Assembly (NCBI RefSeq): GCF_014192715.1
Contig: NZ_JACHYH010000004.1
Span: 247,734-311,733 of the forward strand
Reading direction: 5' to 3'
Origin: Luteibacter sp. Sphag1AF
Lineage (GTDB): Bacteria > Pseudomonadota > Gammaproteobacteria > Xanthomonadales > Rhodanobacteraceae
DNA length: 64,000 nt
The notes beneath the pieces are model-generated. The model did not search any database. It was given only the letters and a program-made list of their open reading frames with translations, and was not told where the DNA came from. Positions 1 through 9,280 of this stretch are shown piece after piece. The stretch's first letter is position 1, and each line of letters begins with the position of its first letter. Position numbers and translations under genes: made by a program.

Positions 1-467
1 ATGATTTCGTCGAACGTCACCAGTTGGAACTGACCGTCGTAGCGGGCGTTTTCCTTGCGGATCTCCGGCAGGCGTTCGCGGGCACGCAGGGTCTTGAGCT
101 CATCCAGCGTGAAGTCTTCCGTGAACCAGCCGGTGACCGACACGCCATCAATGGTCTTGGTGGCCCGACGCGCTGCGAATTCCGGATGCGAGGCGACGTC
201 GGTGGTGCCACCGATTTCGTTCTCGTGGCGCGCTACCAGCGCGCCGTCCTTCGTGGAAACCAGATCCGGCTCGATAAAGTCCGCACCATCCTCGATAGCC
301 TTGGCGTACGAGGCCAGCGTGTGCTCGGGCCGGAGCGCACTGGCGCCCCGGTGACCGATGACCAGAACCTTGTGCGCCAGCGGGGGCGTGGAGCTTTGGG
401 CATGTGCAGACATCGCGAGCGTTCCCATTACGGCAGCCAGAACGCACGAGGATAGACGAATCGTCAT
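1..467 (-). CDS. glpQ: glycerophosphodiester phosphodiesterase, secreted (3' part outside window)
   Basis: Predicted periplasmic enzyme that hydrolyses glycerophosphodiesters to glycerol 3-phosphate and an alcohol. The ATG is at 465-467 on the complement, two bases after the stop of the upstream TonB receptor, so the two genes are almost certainly one transcript. Residues 1-24 form a signal peptide ending ..AMSAHA. Visible family motifs are [12 protein letters not shown] near residues 38-49, the metal-binding stretch DFIEPDL, and the GlpQ signature [14 protein letters not shown]. The gene runs off the left edge after about 155 residues; full-length homologues are usually 330-380 residues. Because the other phosphatases of this block lie immediately upstream, a role in phosphate acquisition is likely. 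Identity is firm; specificity is inferred from the family. Confidence 0.93.
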   Translation of the reverse strand, partial: MTIRLSSCVLAAVMGTLAMSAHAQSSTPPLAHKVLVIGHRGASALRPEHTLASYAKAIEDGADFIEPDLVSTKDGALVARHENEIGGTTDVASHPEFAARRATKTIDGVSVTGWFTEDFTLDELKTLRARERLPEIRKENARYDGQFQLVTFDEI

Positions 468-469
468 GC

Positions 470-2803
470 TCAGAATTCCGCGGACAGCGTGAGGAAGCTC
501 TGGCGCGGCGCGCTGGCGTGGAAGGCCAGTGCACGGCCGTTCGGGTCGGTGCCGGCAAACGCCGTGAGGTTGGTGGCGTAGCGCTTGTCGGTCAGGTTGG
601 TGACGTTGAGCGCCAGCGCCAGATCCTTCAGACCCATGAGCGGGCCAAACGAGTAGCCGGCACCCAGATCAAAGCTGGTGGCGCCCGCCACGCTCTGGTC
701 GTTGGTATAGGTGTAGTAGCGCTTGCCGGTGTACTTGCCGCGCAGGCTGGCAAACCACGGACCCTGGTGCCAGCTGATTTCGCTGGCGAACATCTTCCTG
801 GGCGTGTCGACCGTGGTCTTGCCCTTCACCGGAACAATCGCGCCGTTGGCCACGTAGTTGTCCTCGTAGGTCGAGTCGTTATACGAGACCGAGTTGTACC
901 ATTCCAGGCCCTTGATGGGCTTCAGGATGAAGGTCAGTTCGGCACCCTGGCTCTTGACCGAACCCACGTTCACGAAAGCGGTGTTGCACTCCGGACGCGT
1001 ACCCTGCTCGATGCTGGGGCACGGGTTGAGCGACAGCAGACGGTTGTCGAAACGCACGTCGTAGACCGCAATGGAGGCTTCGTAGAAGCGACCCGTGCTG
1101 CGGAAACCACCGTCCCACGTACGCGACTGCTCGGGCTTCAGGGTGCCGCGGGTCGCGTTGAACGCCGCCTGCGTCACCGACAGCGGGCCACCAGCACCGC
1201 CGCCCTGGAACGCCGCGATGTTCTTCGCATAGGAAAGGAAAAACTCCTGGCCCGGAGCCAGCTCATAGGCGGCACCGATCTGCGGCAGGAAGGCCTTGCC
1301 TGCGTCAATGCGGCCGTTGGCATACGGGCTTTCCACCCCCGGCAGTTCACGCGCCACCATGCTGGTGTGCGGGCTCTTCACGCCCACATCGACGCTGAGC
1401 TTGTCTTCCAGCAGCTTGAAGCTGTCCTGGATATACGCCTGCTTCGTCGTGATCACATAGTCCTGCGAGAACAGGCGGCGATCCGGGTTGGTCAGGAAGC
1501 GGTCATCGTTGATCGGGCCGGTGATGTAATAGAAGTTGCGCTCGACGTGATGGTTGTTCTTCTCGTACCAGACGCCCGCTTCGAGATGATGGCCACCGAT
1601 TTCATACTGAAGCGACGCAATCGCGCCATTGCGGTTGATGGTGTAGTTGGTGCTGCGCAGGGAGATCGGCAGCTCCTGGGCCGTGCCCGGGTTGGACTTC
1701 TGACCCGGCGCCCACCAGTGGCCCTGGCCTTCGTCTTCGTGGTGATACACCTGCGTGTGCAGCGTGACGCCATCGGCCACGGCGAAGTCACCGGCCAGGT
1801 AGTACAGATTGTCGTTACGCAGCGCGCGGCTCAGGTAGTACGCGTCGTCGATGTTGTCCACGCCGCCGGAGAAGCCGCAGCGCGCATCCTTCACCGTGCC
1901 TTTGGTGTAAGCCGGCGAGCAATACGCGGCGGCCAGCGCACGCTGCCAGTCCGGTGCGTAGAGATTCCAGTCCCAGCCGAGGCCGCGCTGCATGCCGCTC
2001 TTGGAAAGGTAGGTGTAGTCAGCCTGGCTGGTACGCGAGGTATCGGCAAACGCGGTGATGCGATTGCCTTCACCGAATTCATATACCGCCTTGCCGTTGA
2101 ACTGCTTGGTGCTGGTCGGCGAATTCGGCGAAGCCCACATGTCCGCACCGGCATGAATGCCGGACAGGTACATGGAGAAGCCGTGATAGTCGCCCGTGTC
2201 GATACGCGCGTACGTGCGACGGTTGTTGTCGCTGCCGATGGTCTGGGACACCTTGCCACCAAAGGTCTTGGACGGATCGGACGAGAAATACTGGATCGCA
2301 CCGCCCAGGTCGCTGGTAGACGGCGTGCCGAGCGAGCCTATGCCTTCGGCCAGTTCCACCGACGTGAGGTTTTCAGCAATCAGCGCGCGGCTGATGTTCA
2401 GGCCGTTGTAGTTGCCGTAGGCGTTGTCGCCCAGCGGCAGGCCATCCATCGTGTAACCAAGGCGGGTGGTGTTGAAGCCGCGCAGCGTGATGGTCTGCGA
2501 CTCTTCATTCGCGCCGAAGGCATCGTTTGCCTGCACGGAAACGCCAGGCAGGCGATTGAGCACCTTCTGCGGGCTGGTACCGGGCGGAAGCACGCGCTGG
2601 TCTTCCGGCGTGATGCGCTGAACCTGACGGGTTTCACCCTGACCGATGACCGACACGGCGTCGAGCTGCTGCGCCTTGTCGGACGTCGGCGGCGTGTCAG
2701 AGGCGGTGGTAATGACTGCCGTTTCAAACGGAGCATCGCCCGCGTGGACCACACCGGCAAAGGCGGCAGTGAGGGCAAGAACAAGCAAGCGGCGCTGATA
2801 CAT
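470..2803 (-). CDS. TonB-dependent outer-membrane receptor
   Basis: Predicted outer-membrane TonB-dependent receptor of 777 residues. I chose ATG 2803 because it begins a good signal peptide ([11 protein letters not shown].. cleaved after VVHA); an in-frame start 54 bases upstream would add a non-signal extension. A TonB-box/plug region follows ([10 protein letters not shown] near residue 50, plug ending around residue 190). The C-terminal beta-barrel has the typical [14 protein letters not shown] strand and a terminal aromatic (..LSAEF). The gene is directly followed by glpQ (2-base gap) and lies next to three phosphatase genes, so an organophosphate or phosphate-containing substrate is a reasonable guess. 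Substrate cannot be read from sequence; siderophore uptake remains possible. Confidence 0.9.
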   Translation of the reverse strand: MYQRRLLVLALTAAFAGVVHAGDAPFETAVITTASDTPPTSDKAQQLDAVSVIGQGETRQVQRITPEDQRVLPPGTSPQKVLNRLPGVSVQANDAFGANEESQTITLRGFNTTRLGYTMDGLPLGDNAYGNYNGLNISRALIAENLTSVELAEGIGSLGTPSTSDLGGAIQYFSSDPSKTFGGKVSQTIGSDNNRRTYARIDTGDYHGFSMYLSGIHAGADMWASPNSPTSTKQFNGKAVYEFGEGNRITAFADTSRTSQADYTYLSKSGMQRGLGWDWNLYAPDWQRALAAAYCSPAYTKGTVKDARCGFSGGVDNIDDAYYLSRALRNDNLYYLAGDFAVADGVTLHTQVYHHEDEGQGHWWAPGQKSNPGTAQELPISLRSTNYTINRNGAIASLQYEIGGHHLEAGVWYEKNNHHVERNFYYITGPINDDRFLTNPDRRLFSQDYVITTKQAYIQDSFKLLEDKLSVDVGVKSPHTSMVARELPGVESPYANGRIDAGKAFLPQIGAAYELAPGQEFFLSYAKNIAAFQGGGAGGPLSVTQAAFNATRGTLKPEQSRTWDGGFRSTGRFYEASIAVYDVRFDNRLLSLNPCPSIEQGTRPECNTAFVNVGSVKSQGAELTFILKPIKGLEWYNSVSYNDSTYEDNYVANGAIVPVKGKTTVDTPRKMFASEISWHQGPWFASLRGKYTGKRYYTYTNDQSVAGATSFDLGAGYSFGPLMGLKDLALALNVTNLTDKRYATNLTAFAGTDPNGRALAFHASAPRQSFLTLSAEF

Positions 2804-2875
2804 CGACACGACTCCGAAGGCCTTGACAGCCATTGTCACGATTGAAGGGAATCGCAAGATCGTGAGGTGCGGATG

Positions 2876-2903
2876 TGTACAGGGTCTTACAGCGCTGTTT
2901 CAG
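2876..2903 (-). promoter_or_regulatory. Pho-box-like direct repeats upstream of the TonB receptor
   Basis: On the minus strand, three 7-mers follow one another: CTGAAAC (2903-2897), CTGTAAG (2892-2886) and CTGTACA (2882-2876). Their spacing is 11 and 10 bases. This matches the layout of PhoB boxes (CTGTCAT-type 7-mers repeated every 11 bases), with imperfect half-sites. It lies about 75 bases before the receptor ATG, where an activator site would be expected. Confidence 0.4.
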
Positions 2904-2950
2904 TGTTACGCAGCGAGATGTGCGTCATGCAACACATCCGGAGCCATCCC

Positions 2951-2996
2951 GCTCCCACAGATTGAACATTCTGTGAGAGCGAGCTTGCGTGCGATA
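2951..2996. repeat. REP-like inverted pair
   Basis: GCTCCCACAG at 2951-2960 and CTGTGAGAGC at 2971-2980 face each other, and the right arm continues GAGCTTGCGTGCGA. This resembles the REP consensus TGTGGGAGCGGGCTTGC known from Pseudomonas and Xanthomonadales genomes. It lies between the alkaline phosphatase stop and the receptor promoter. Related copies occur at 8917, 34555 and 48751. Confidence 0.55.
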
Positions 2997-3025
2997 CATG
3001 CCTGCGACGACACGCCTGTCGCTGA

Positions 3026-4768
3026 TTACTTGATGGACTGCGTCTTCCAGGCTTCGTACGTCGGCCGATTCACCGGCACGCCATCAGCGTTGCAGCTGCC
3101 AAGCTTGCACAGCTCGCCGCGAATCAACGGTGCGTGCTGCACGATGACGTGGAAGATCGCATTCTCTTCAAGCTCGCCATGGAATGCAGCGGCGCCGGGA
3201 CCATGCGCGAAGATCGCCACGTCTTCACCGCCATGCGTTTCTGCCTTCATCGGATACACCGACTCCTGCATGTAGTCCGGCGCGGTGGTGTCCACGTGCG
3301 TGAGGTCCGGGCGCCCCTTGGTCACGCCGGTGTATGTGCGCGGGTTGTGCGGATACGTCTTGCTGCCTTCCGGCTGCGCATCGCTAGCACCGGTGTAGCC
3401 CGGGCCATTGGCGAAGGTGAGCGTGGTGTACGGTTTGCCGGAAGCGTCCTTCGCCAGGCCGGCGCCGCCTTCTTCGTCGTAGCTGTCCGTTGCGCCGCGT
3501 ACCAGGCCGAGGATCGGGTTGCCGCGCGTCGGATAACCCGCAAAGGCCATGGTGTGGCTGTGATCGGCGGTCACGACGATCAGCGTGTCGGATGCGTCCG
3601 TGTTGTCCAACGCCGCCTGCACGGCATCGGCCATGCCGATGGTTTCGTCCAGCGCGCGATACGCATTGCCTGCATGCAACGCATGGTCGATGCGACCGCC
3701 TTCCACCATCAGGAAGAAGCCGTTCGGGTTCTTCTTCAGCACCTTGATCGCCGTGGCGGTCATTTCAGCGAGGCTGGGCTCACCGGCTTTGTCGTTGGGA
3801 CGGTCGTGCGCGTAGTTCATGTGCGAAGGCTCAAAAAGGCCCAGCACATTCGTCGTCTTGCTGATGTCCAGCGCCTTGAACTGCGCTTCGTTCCACACGT
3901 ATTCGCCGCCCGGATGCTTCGCCTTCCACTCGGCGATGAGGTCGCGACCGTCCAGGCGCTGGCCCGACTTGTCGGCGTACTCCGGATCGGCAACGCCCCT
4001 GGGCATGAACTCGGTGCGTCCACCGCCCATGGCGACCGTCAGGCCGCTGGCCTGGGGGAAGTCGACCAGTTGGGCGGCGAAGTCCTTGCAGCCCTGCGCG
4101 CGGATGTCGGCCGGAATCGCCGCGTCCACTTCCCAGTTGCGCTCGGGCAGATGGCCATAGGTGGCGGCCGGCGTGGCGTGCGTCACGCGCGTGGTGGTCA
4201 CCGCTCCGGTGGACATGCCCGCCGCAGAGGCAAGCTCCAGCGTGCTGACCAGTTCCTGCCCCTTCGAGGTCAGGCAGTCCTGGCGCTTCGGCACCTGGGA
4301 CACGCCGATAAAGCCGGCGCGCGTTTTGACGCCCGACATGATGGAGGTCATGGTGCCTGCCGAGTCCGGGGTCTGCTGGTCGGTCTCGTAGGTGCGACTG
4401 AGTGCGCTGAACGGGAAATTCTCAAAGCTCAGCCGGTAGCTCTCACCGTCCACGCCCTTCAACTGACCCGCGCGGATGTGCGCCGCTGCGATTGTCGGGA
4501 TGCTCATGCCATCGCCGAGGAAAACGATCACGTTCTTCGCGTGCTGCCCGCCCGCATTGGCTTCCTGACTGGCCTTCGCCGCCTGGGCGGCGCCGTTGCG
4601 GAACCACCACTCAGGGGTTTCCTGGGCAGGGCGCTGGATGGCTGGCACGTCGATTGCGGACGGAGCCGGGGTGGCCGGGGCGTGCGGCGACGGGGTAGCG
4701 CAGCCAGCGACCAGAGTGGCCGTGGCGCTCAGCAGGGCGAGCCGGAGGCTCGTCGGGATGGGCTTCAT
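3026..4768 (-). CDS. alkaline phosphatase, lipoprotein
   Basis: PhoA-superfamily alkaline phosphatase of 580 residues that releases inorganic phosphate from phosphomonoesters outside the inner membrane. The N-terminus is a lipoprotein signal with lipobox LVAGC (Cys23), so it is probably membrane-anchored rather than free. Catalytic features are FLGDGMS (metal Asp86), DSAGTMTS with the nucleophile Ser136, EGGRIDHALH, TADHSHT and THGGED, together supplying the zinc and magnesium ligands. Length is greater than E. coli PhoA (about 470) but normal for the longer family branch. It is divergent from the phosphodiesterase at 4875, with a possible shared Pho box between them. Function is clear; regulation is inferred. 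Confidence 0.95.
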   Translation of the reverse strand: MKPIPTSLRLALLSATATLVAGCATPSPHAPATPAPSAIDVPAIQRPAQETPEWWFRNGAAQAAKASQEANAGGQHAKNVIVFLGDGMSIPTIAAAHIRAGQLKGVDGESYRLSFENFPFSALSRTYETDQQTPDSAGTMTSIMSGVKTRAGFIGVSQVPKRQDCLTSKGQELVSTLELASAAGMSTGAVTTTRVTHATPAATYGHLPERNWEVDAAIPADIRAQGCKDFAAQLVDFPQASGLTVAMGGGRTEFMPRGVADPEYADKSGQRLDGRDLIAEWKAKHPGGEYVWNEAQFKALDISKTTNVLGLFEPSHMNYAHDRPNDKAGEPSLAEMTATAIKVLKKNPNGFFLMVEGGRIDHALHAGNAYRALDETIGMADAVQAALDNTDASDTLIVVTADHSHTMAFAGYPTRGNPILGLVRGATDSYDEEGGAGLAKDASGKPYTTLTFANGPGYTGASDAQPEGSKTYPHNPRTYTGVTKGRPDLTHVDTTAPDYMQESVYPMKAETHGGEDVAIFAHGPGAAAFHGELEENAIFHVIVQHAPLIRGELCKLGSCNADGVPVNRPTYEAWKTQSIK

Positions 4769-4811
4769 GCGGTGTCCTTCGGTGGTGTCAGCCCACGAGG
4801 GTAACGCCCGG

Positions 4812-4839
4812 CGACAGCAAACTGAAACAAAGGTGAAGG
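4812..4839. promoter_or_regulatory. Pho-box-like repeats between divergent phosphatase genes
   Basis: On the plus strand CGACAGC (4812), CTGAAAC (4822) and GTGAAGG (4833) are spaced 10 and 11 bases. CTGAAAC is identical to a half-site in the repeat cluster at 2876-2903. The cluster sits between the minus-strand alkaline phosphatase and the plus-strand phosphodiesterase and could serve both. Half-sites are degenerate. Confidence 0.3.
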
Positions 4840-4874
4840 ACCATGGCTGATTGTTCCGTCATCCCCACGAGCCC

Positions 4875-6824
4875 ATGATCCCGCTGCGCACCCTCGCTTT
4901 CTGCCTCGCCGCGGCCGCTGCCGCGCTTTCCCCTGCGCTGGCCAGCGCCGTACCCGCACGCCGCGTGATCGTCTTCGTGTGGGATGGCATGCGTCCGGAT
5001 GCCATCAGCCAGGAAGACACCCCGAACCTCAAGGCCATGGCGGATCGCGGTGTGTTCTTCGCGGACAACCATGCCACGTACCCCACGTTCACCATGATCA
5101 ATGCGTCGAGCTTCGCCACCGGCTCGTTCCCGGGGACGATTGGCTTCTTCGGCAACCGTTTCTGGGCGCCCGGCACGAAGGGGCGTGACGCCAAGGGCGG
5201 CGCCATTGATTCGGTGTCGCCGGTCTATACCGAGGACTACGCAATCCTGCGTGCGCTGGACGAACACTACGACCACGAACTGCTGCAAGTACCCAACCTG
5301 CTGTCCCGTGCGCAGAAGGCAGGCATGAAGACGGCCGTCGTCGGCAAATCCGGCCCCGCGTTCCTCCAGGACTATAAGGAAGGCGGCGTCATCCTCGACG
5401 AGAACGTGGCGCTGCCGCTGGCCTTCGCAAAGCGCTTGCAGAAGGCGGGCCGCCCGTTGCCCGCCAACACCGTGAATGCCTATGAGCCGGATCGCTTCTC
5501 GCTGGAGCCGGACAACGACAAGCCCACCGCCCAGTTGCCCATCGTGACGCTGAAAGACGGCGTGACCTCCGATGCCTCCGATGGCGCAGGCACCACGCCC
5601 GCTGCGGCCAATGCGTATCTGATGGATACGTTCCTCAGCTACATCCTTCCCCAGGAAAAGCCCGATGTCAGCATCGTGTGGCTGCGCAACCCGGACATCA
5701 CCGAGCATCAGTACGGCGTCGGTTCGCCGAACTTCCACGTGGCGCTGCGCCAGCAGGACGAACTGCTGGGCAAGCTGGAGACAAAGCTGCGCGAGCTTGG
5801 CATGGACGCGGATACCGACGTGGTCGTGGTGTCCGATCACGCACACAGCAATATTGCAGGCCCGACTGATCTGTTCCCGCTGCGCGGCATCAACGACGGC
5901 CGTGTCGCCAATGTTGATGCCGACTGGGGTTACTCGGTATCCGGCTCGGTGCGTCTGGCCGATGAAATGACCCGCGCAGGTTTCACTGCCTTCGACGGCA
6001 CAGGCTGCATCTACTCGCCCGTGATGTCGGGCATCCGCGCCGATGGATCGCAGTTGCGTCCCACGAAGTTCGATGACGACGGCCGTCTGTGCGGCAAGCC
6101 GGGTCCGTACACCACGCCTTCGTACAAGATGCCGGCGGAACTGCCCAAAGGTGCTTTCGTCCTTGCGCCCAACGGCGGCAGCGAATATCTGTATCAGCCG
6201 GAGCACAACGCCGATCAGGTCCGCCGAGCTGTGCGTTTTCTGCAAAGCCGCCAGCCGTTCGGTGCGATTTTTGTCGACGAGCGCTATGGCCGCATTCCCG
6301 GCACGTTGCCCCTGGCCAGCGTGCATCTGGAGAATCGCCGCGCGCCGGACATCATCGCCAGCTACGACTACGACGCGAACGCCGTGGTGCAGGGATTCCG
6401 CGGCACGCTTTACAGCAGCATGTCCAACGAACGTGGCATGCATGGCAGCTTCAGCCCGGTGGATGTGCACAACACGCTGATTGCCAGTGGCCCGCATTTC
6501 CGCCGCGCCTGGCGCGATGAACTGCCCAGCGGCAACGTGGATCTTGCGCCCACGCTGGCCGCGATTCTGGGCGTGTCGCTGGGTCGCACCGACGGACGCG
6601 TGCTGCACGAAGCGCTGGAAGGAAAGGCCGGTCGTGCCGCCGACACATATCGCGTGGTGCCTGCGGACGTGCGCACCGACGAAGCTACGGGCCTGACGAT
6701 GCAGCGCATCGACGGATCGGCGCTTCCGGCAAGCACGTATCGTTTTATTCTGCGAACCAAACGCCTCAATGATGGCGAGCGCGATTACATCTATTTCGAC
6801 GAAGCCAAGGCAGAGCGCCACTGA
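4875..6824 (+). CDS. alkaline phosphatase family protein, nucleotide pyrophosphatase/phosphodiesterase-like
   Basis: Secreted phosphodiesterase of the alkaline phosphatase superfamily, 649 residues. ATG 4875 starts a signal peptide (MIPLRTLAFC.. cleaved near ALASA); an upstream TTG at 4851 is in frame but less likely. Metal site WDGMRPD is at residues 36-42. The nucleotide-pyrophosphatase nucleophile motif YPTFTMINASS carries the presumed catalytic Thr73. VVVVSDHAHS provides further metal ligands and NERGMHGSF lies near the C-terminal His ligand. The family cleaves phosphodiester or pyrophosphate bonds of nucleotides and nucleotide sugars; the exact substrate is unknown. It is divergent from the alkaline phosphatase and followed after 80 bases by a cyclic-nucleotide phosphodiesterase. 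Confidence 0.88.
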   Translation: MIPLRTLAFCLAAAAAALSPALASAVPARRVIVFVWDGMRPDAISQEDTPNLKAMADRGVFFADNHATYPTFTMINASSFATGSFPGTIGFFGNRFWAPGTKGRDAKGGAIDSVSPVYTEDYAILRALDEHYDHELLQVPNLLSRAQKAGMKTAVVGKSGPAFLQDYKEGGVILDENVALPLAFAKRLQKAGRPLPANTVNAYEPDRFSLEPDNDKPTAQLPIVTLKDGVTSDASDGAGTTPAAANAYLMDTFLSYILPQEKPDVSIVWLRNPDITEHQYGVGSPNFHVALRQQDELLGKLETKLRELGMDADTDVVVVSDHAHSNIAGPTDLFPLRGINDGRVANVDADWGYSVSGSVRLADEMTRAGFTAFDGTGCIYSPVMSGIRADGSQLRPTKFDDDGRLCGKPGPYTTPSYKMPAELPKGAFVLAPNGGSEYLYQPEHNADQVRRAVRFLQSRQPFGAIFVDERYGRIPGTLPLASVHLENRRAPDIIASYDYDANAVVQGFRGTLYSSMSNERGMHGSFSPVDVHNTLIASGPHFRRAWRDELPSGNVDLAPTLAAILGVSLGRTDGRVLHEALEGKAGRAADTYRVVPADVRTDEATGLTMQRIDGSALPASTYRFILRTKRLNDGERDYIYFDEAKAERH

Positions 6825-6904
6825 CCGCAGGCGATGCCGCCAACGAGCATCGCCTGGCTCATTCTGTTAATTTTCGCCCCCTCAAGTACCCACCGGACGT
6901 CCCC

Positions 6905-8899
6905 ATGTTCAAGCCTTTCGCTCTGGCCACGCTCTCGGCCGCCCTGCTCGCGGCGTGTGCTGCCGCCCCCGGCAGCAAGCCTGCCGCCACCACCACGGCC
7001 CCGCAGGGAGCGAAGCTGGATCTGGCGATTCTGGAAACCACGGACGTTCACTCGAACATCCTGAGCTACGACTACTACAAGCAGAAAGACGATCCGACGC
7101 TGGGCTACGAGCGCGTCGCCACGCTGATCCGCAATGCCCGCAAGGAATTCCCGAACACGTTCCTGTTCGACAGCGGTGACACCATCCAGGGCACCGTGCT
7201 GGCCGACTACCAGGCAACGGTGAAGCCGATTGGCTGCGACACGGAACTGTCGATGTACCGCGCAATGGATGCGCTGGGTTACGACGGCGGCACCGCAGGC
7301 AACCATGAGTTCAACTACGGCCTGTCGTTCCTCTCGCAGGTAACCGGCACGCCGATGAACGTGGAGGGCGGCAGCGACAAGGCCTGCGCCGGCCCGCATT
7401 TCCCGCTGGTGCTGTCCAACGTGTTCAGTGCGCGCGACGAAAACCCCATCTTCAAGCCGTGGACCATCGTCGAGAAGACCGTGACCGCCACGACACCCGA
7501 CGGCAAGACGGTGAACGTGCCGCTTCGCGTGGGCATCATCGGCTTCACGCCGCCCCCGATCATGGAATGGGACAAGCGCAATCTGGAAGGCAAGGTCACC
7601 GTCACCGGCGTGATGGAAGCGGCCAGGCGCTACATGCCCGAAGTGCAGGCTCAGCATCCTGACCTGATCATCGGCATCCTGCACGGCGGCCTCAACACCG
7701 AGCCGTACTCGCCGACGATGGAAAACGGCGGCTGGTATCTGGCCGGCGTTCCCGGCATGGATGCGCTGTTGCTCGGTCATTCCCACACTGAATTCCCCGG
7801 CCCCCATTACGCCGGCATGGCCGAGGTCGATGCAAAGCGCGGCCTCGTGCGCGGCGTGCCCGCTGTCATGGGCGGCTTCTTCGGCAAGGATCTTGGCGTC
7901 ATTCGCATGACCCTCAAGCGCGAGGGCGATCACTGGGTCGTCGACAAGTCGGCCAGCCACAGTGAAGTGCGTCCGATCTGCGCGAAGAAAGACGACTGCG
8001 TTGCACCGGACCCGTCCATCGCACCGCTGGTGAGTGATGCTCATCAGGCCGCCGTTGCCTACGTCAACACGCCTATCGGCAGCAGCGATCACCGCATGAG
8101 CAGCTACTTCGCCGATGTGGGCGACATGTCCGCGCTTTCGGTCGTGACGGCCGCCCAGCGCGACTACGTCACCGAACAACTCGGACGCGAGCACCCGGAA
8201 CTGAAAAACGTGCCGGTGCTGTCGTCGGCTTCTGCGTTCCGCACCGGCTTCGGTGGCCCGGAAGACTTCACCGATGTGGAAGCAGGCCCGCTGACCATCC
8301 GCAACGCGGCCGATCTTTATTTCTATCCGAACACGCTGGCGGCTGTGAAAGTTGACGGCAAGGGCCTGAAGGCGTGGCTGGAAACCAGCGCCACGCGTTT
8401 CAACCGCATTGACAGCAAGACCACGGCTGCGCAGCCGCTGATCAGCAAAAAGCTGCCGGGCTACAACTTCGACCAGATTCAGGGCGGCATCCAGTACGTG
8501 ATCGACCTGTCCCGGCCGGACGGCGAGCGCATCACCAGCCTGCGCTACAAGGGCAAGCCGGTGAAGCCCGATCAGACCTTCGTCGTGGTCACCAACAACT
8601 ACCGCGCCAGCGGTGGCGGCAGCTTCCCGGGACTGGACGGCAGCAACATCGTGCTGAACGCGCCGGACGGCAATCGCGAGGTCGTGATCCACTGGATCGA
8701 AGCGAAGAAGAACATCACCCGGGCCGATGTCGAGAAGACGTCCTGGCGCTTTGCCCCCATGAAGACGGCTGGCGATGTGACCTTCGTGTCGGCCTCGGGC
8801 AAGGAAGATGTGGCCCGTGAGTCGGGCCTGAAGAACGTCCGCCAGCTGAAGGACAACGGTGACGGCACGGCCGTCTATACGATTGATCTGTCGAAATAA
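6905..8899 (+). CDS. cpdB: 2',3'-cyclic-nucleotide 2'-phosphodiesterase/3'-nucleotidase, lipoprotein
   Basis: CpdB-type bifunctional enzyme of 664 residues. It opens 2',3'-cyclic nucleotides and dephosphorylates the 3'-nucleotides, allowing use of RNA breakdown products as phosphate and nucleoside source. The start gives a lipoprotein signal with lipobox LAAC (Cys18). The metallophosphoesterase domain has ETTDVHSN (residues 44-51), FDSGDTIQG, TAGNHEFNYG and GHSHTEF. The C-terminal 5'-nucleotidase domain has YNFDQIQGGIQYVID and NNYRASGGGSFPG, typical of CpdB rather than UshA. E. coli CpdB is about 650 residues and soluble; here lipid anchoring is predicted. Upstream, CTGGCTC and CTGTTAA (6854, 6864) are weak Pho half-sites. 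Confidence 0.93.
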   Translation: MFKPFALATLSAALLAACAAAPGSKPAATTTAPQGAKLDLAILETTDVHSNILSYDYYKQKDDPTLGYERVATLIRNARKEFPNTFLFDSGDTIQGTVLADYQATVKPIGCDTELSMYRAMDALGYDGGTAGNHEFNYGLSFLSQVTGTPMNVEGGSDKACAGPHFPLVLSNVFSARDENPIFKPWTIVEKTVTATTPDGKTVNVPLRVGIIGFTPPPIMEWDKRNLEGKVTVTGVMEAARRYMPEVQAQHPDLIIGILHGGLNTEPYSPTMENGGWYLAGVPGMDALLLGHSHTEFPGPHYAGMAEVDAKRGLVRGVPAVMGGFFGKDLGVIRMTLKREGDHWVVDKSASHSEVRPICAKKDDCVAPDPSIAPLVSDAHQAAVAYVNTPIGSSDHRMSSYFADVGDMSALSVVTAAQRDYVTEQLGREHPELKNVPVLSSASAFRTGFGGPEDFTDVEAGPLTIRNAADLYFYPNTLAAVKVDGKGLKAWLETSATRFNRIDSKTTAAQPLISKKLPGYNFDQIQGGIQYVIDLSRPDGERITSLRYKGKPVKPDQTFVVVTNNYRASGGGSFPGLDGSNIVLNAPDGNREVVIHWIEAKKNITRADVEKTSWRFAPMKTAGDVTFVSASGKEDVARESGLKNVRQLKDNGDGTAVYTIDLSK

Positions 8900-8916
8900 G
8901 ACGACACGGCCGGCTT

Positions 8917-8953
8917 TGGGGGAGCGGGCTTGCTCGCGATTCCTGCCAAGCCG
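8917..8953 (+). repeat. REP-like element
   Basis: GGGGGAGCGGGCTTGCTCGC followed by GATTCCTGCC is the clearest REP-type copy in the window, located 20 bases after the cpdB stop. Internal pairing GCGGGC..GCTCGC can form a small hairpin. It may protect the cpdB mRNA 3' end; that is inference. Confidence 0.55.
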
Positions 8954-8995
8954 GCCGGATCCATGCCCATCGCCGTCAGGCTTGCTCTCATGCGC

Positions 8996-9025
8996 TTGAC
9001 AGCCGCCCCGGCCCGGGCCTAACGT
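8996..9025 (+). promoter_or_regulatory. promoter of the threonine operon
   Basis: A perfect -35 TTGACA at 8996-9001 and -10 TAACGT at 9020-9025, 18-base spacer. The usual start point (7 bases after the -10) is 9032, the A of the thrL ATG. No Shine-Dalgarno precedes that ATG, so the leader ORF is predicted to be leaderless. Confidence 0.65.
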
Positions 9026-9031
9026 CGGCCC

Positions 9032-9175
9032 ATGTCATTCCTCGCCCACGCCCCCTGCTTTTTCTCTGCCGTGACCACGGCCGGGGCGCGCGCGTCCGAT
9101 GTTCGCAACACCACCGCCACGACCACCACGACCACGACTACTACCGTCGAGGGCCGGGAGCTCGTGCGCGACTAG
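9032..9175 (+). CDS. thrL: thr operon leader peptide
   Basis: A 47-codon ORF preceding the threonine biosynthetic genes. Codons 27-38 read TTATTTTTTTTT, that is 11 threonines in 12 codons, immediately before the first arm of the attenuator. This is the hallmark of a threonine-sensing leader. Unlike E. coli ThrL, it has no isoleucine codons, so only Thr-tRNA should be sensed. There is no ribosome-binding site; the predicted promoter places transcription start at the ATG. The ORF is too short and too biased to have another obvious role. Recognition rests on composition and position. Confidence 0.9.
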   Translation: MSFLAHAPCFFSAVTTAGARASDVRNTTATTTTTTTTTVEGRELVRD

Positions 9176-9221
9176 ATCTGAAAGTCGCAACCGGCCCCGC
9201 CCTCGCAAGGGATGGGTCCGG
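9151..9221 (+). promoter_or_regulatory. threonine attenuator (alternative RNA pairings)
   Basis: Two mutually exclusive pairings are visible. GGGCCGG at 9151-9157, inside the end of thrL, is fully complementary to CCGGCCC at 9191-9197 (antiterminator). The segment 9191-9221 folds on itself, CCGG.CCC.CCCT against AGGG.GGG.CCGG, 11 pairs with a CGCA loop (terminator-like). A ribosome stalled early in the Thr run leaves 9151 free; a ribosome reaching the stop at 9175 covers it. The hairpin lacks a U-tract, so termination may be Rho-dependent or act on translation. Confidence 0.55.
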
Positions 9222-9280
9222 CGCGCAATCCACGTCTTCCGATCTCAAGCGAACAGGGGCCTCTCACCCGGAGGCAACCC

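Noticed and set aside
404..2845. 813-residue open frame on the plus strand, antisense to the TonB receptor
   Set aside because: Mirror frame of a GC-rich gene: composition is dominated by Arg, Ala, Val and His with no domain, and the minus strand encodes an unmistakable receptor.
4788..6821. 677-residue open frame antisense to the NPP-like phosphodiesterase
   Set aside because: Same mirror-frame artefact; no motif, no ribosome-binding site, and fully overlapped by a gene with catalytic motifs.
6791..8692. 633-residue open frame antisense to cpdB
   Set aside because: Mirror frame; amino-acid composition unlike real proteins and no family resemblance.
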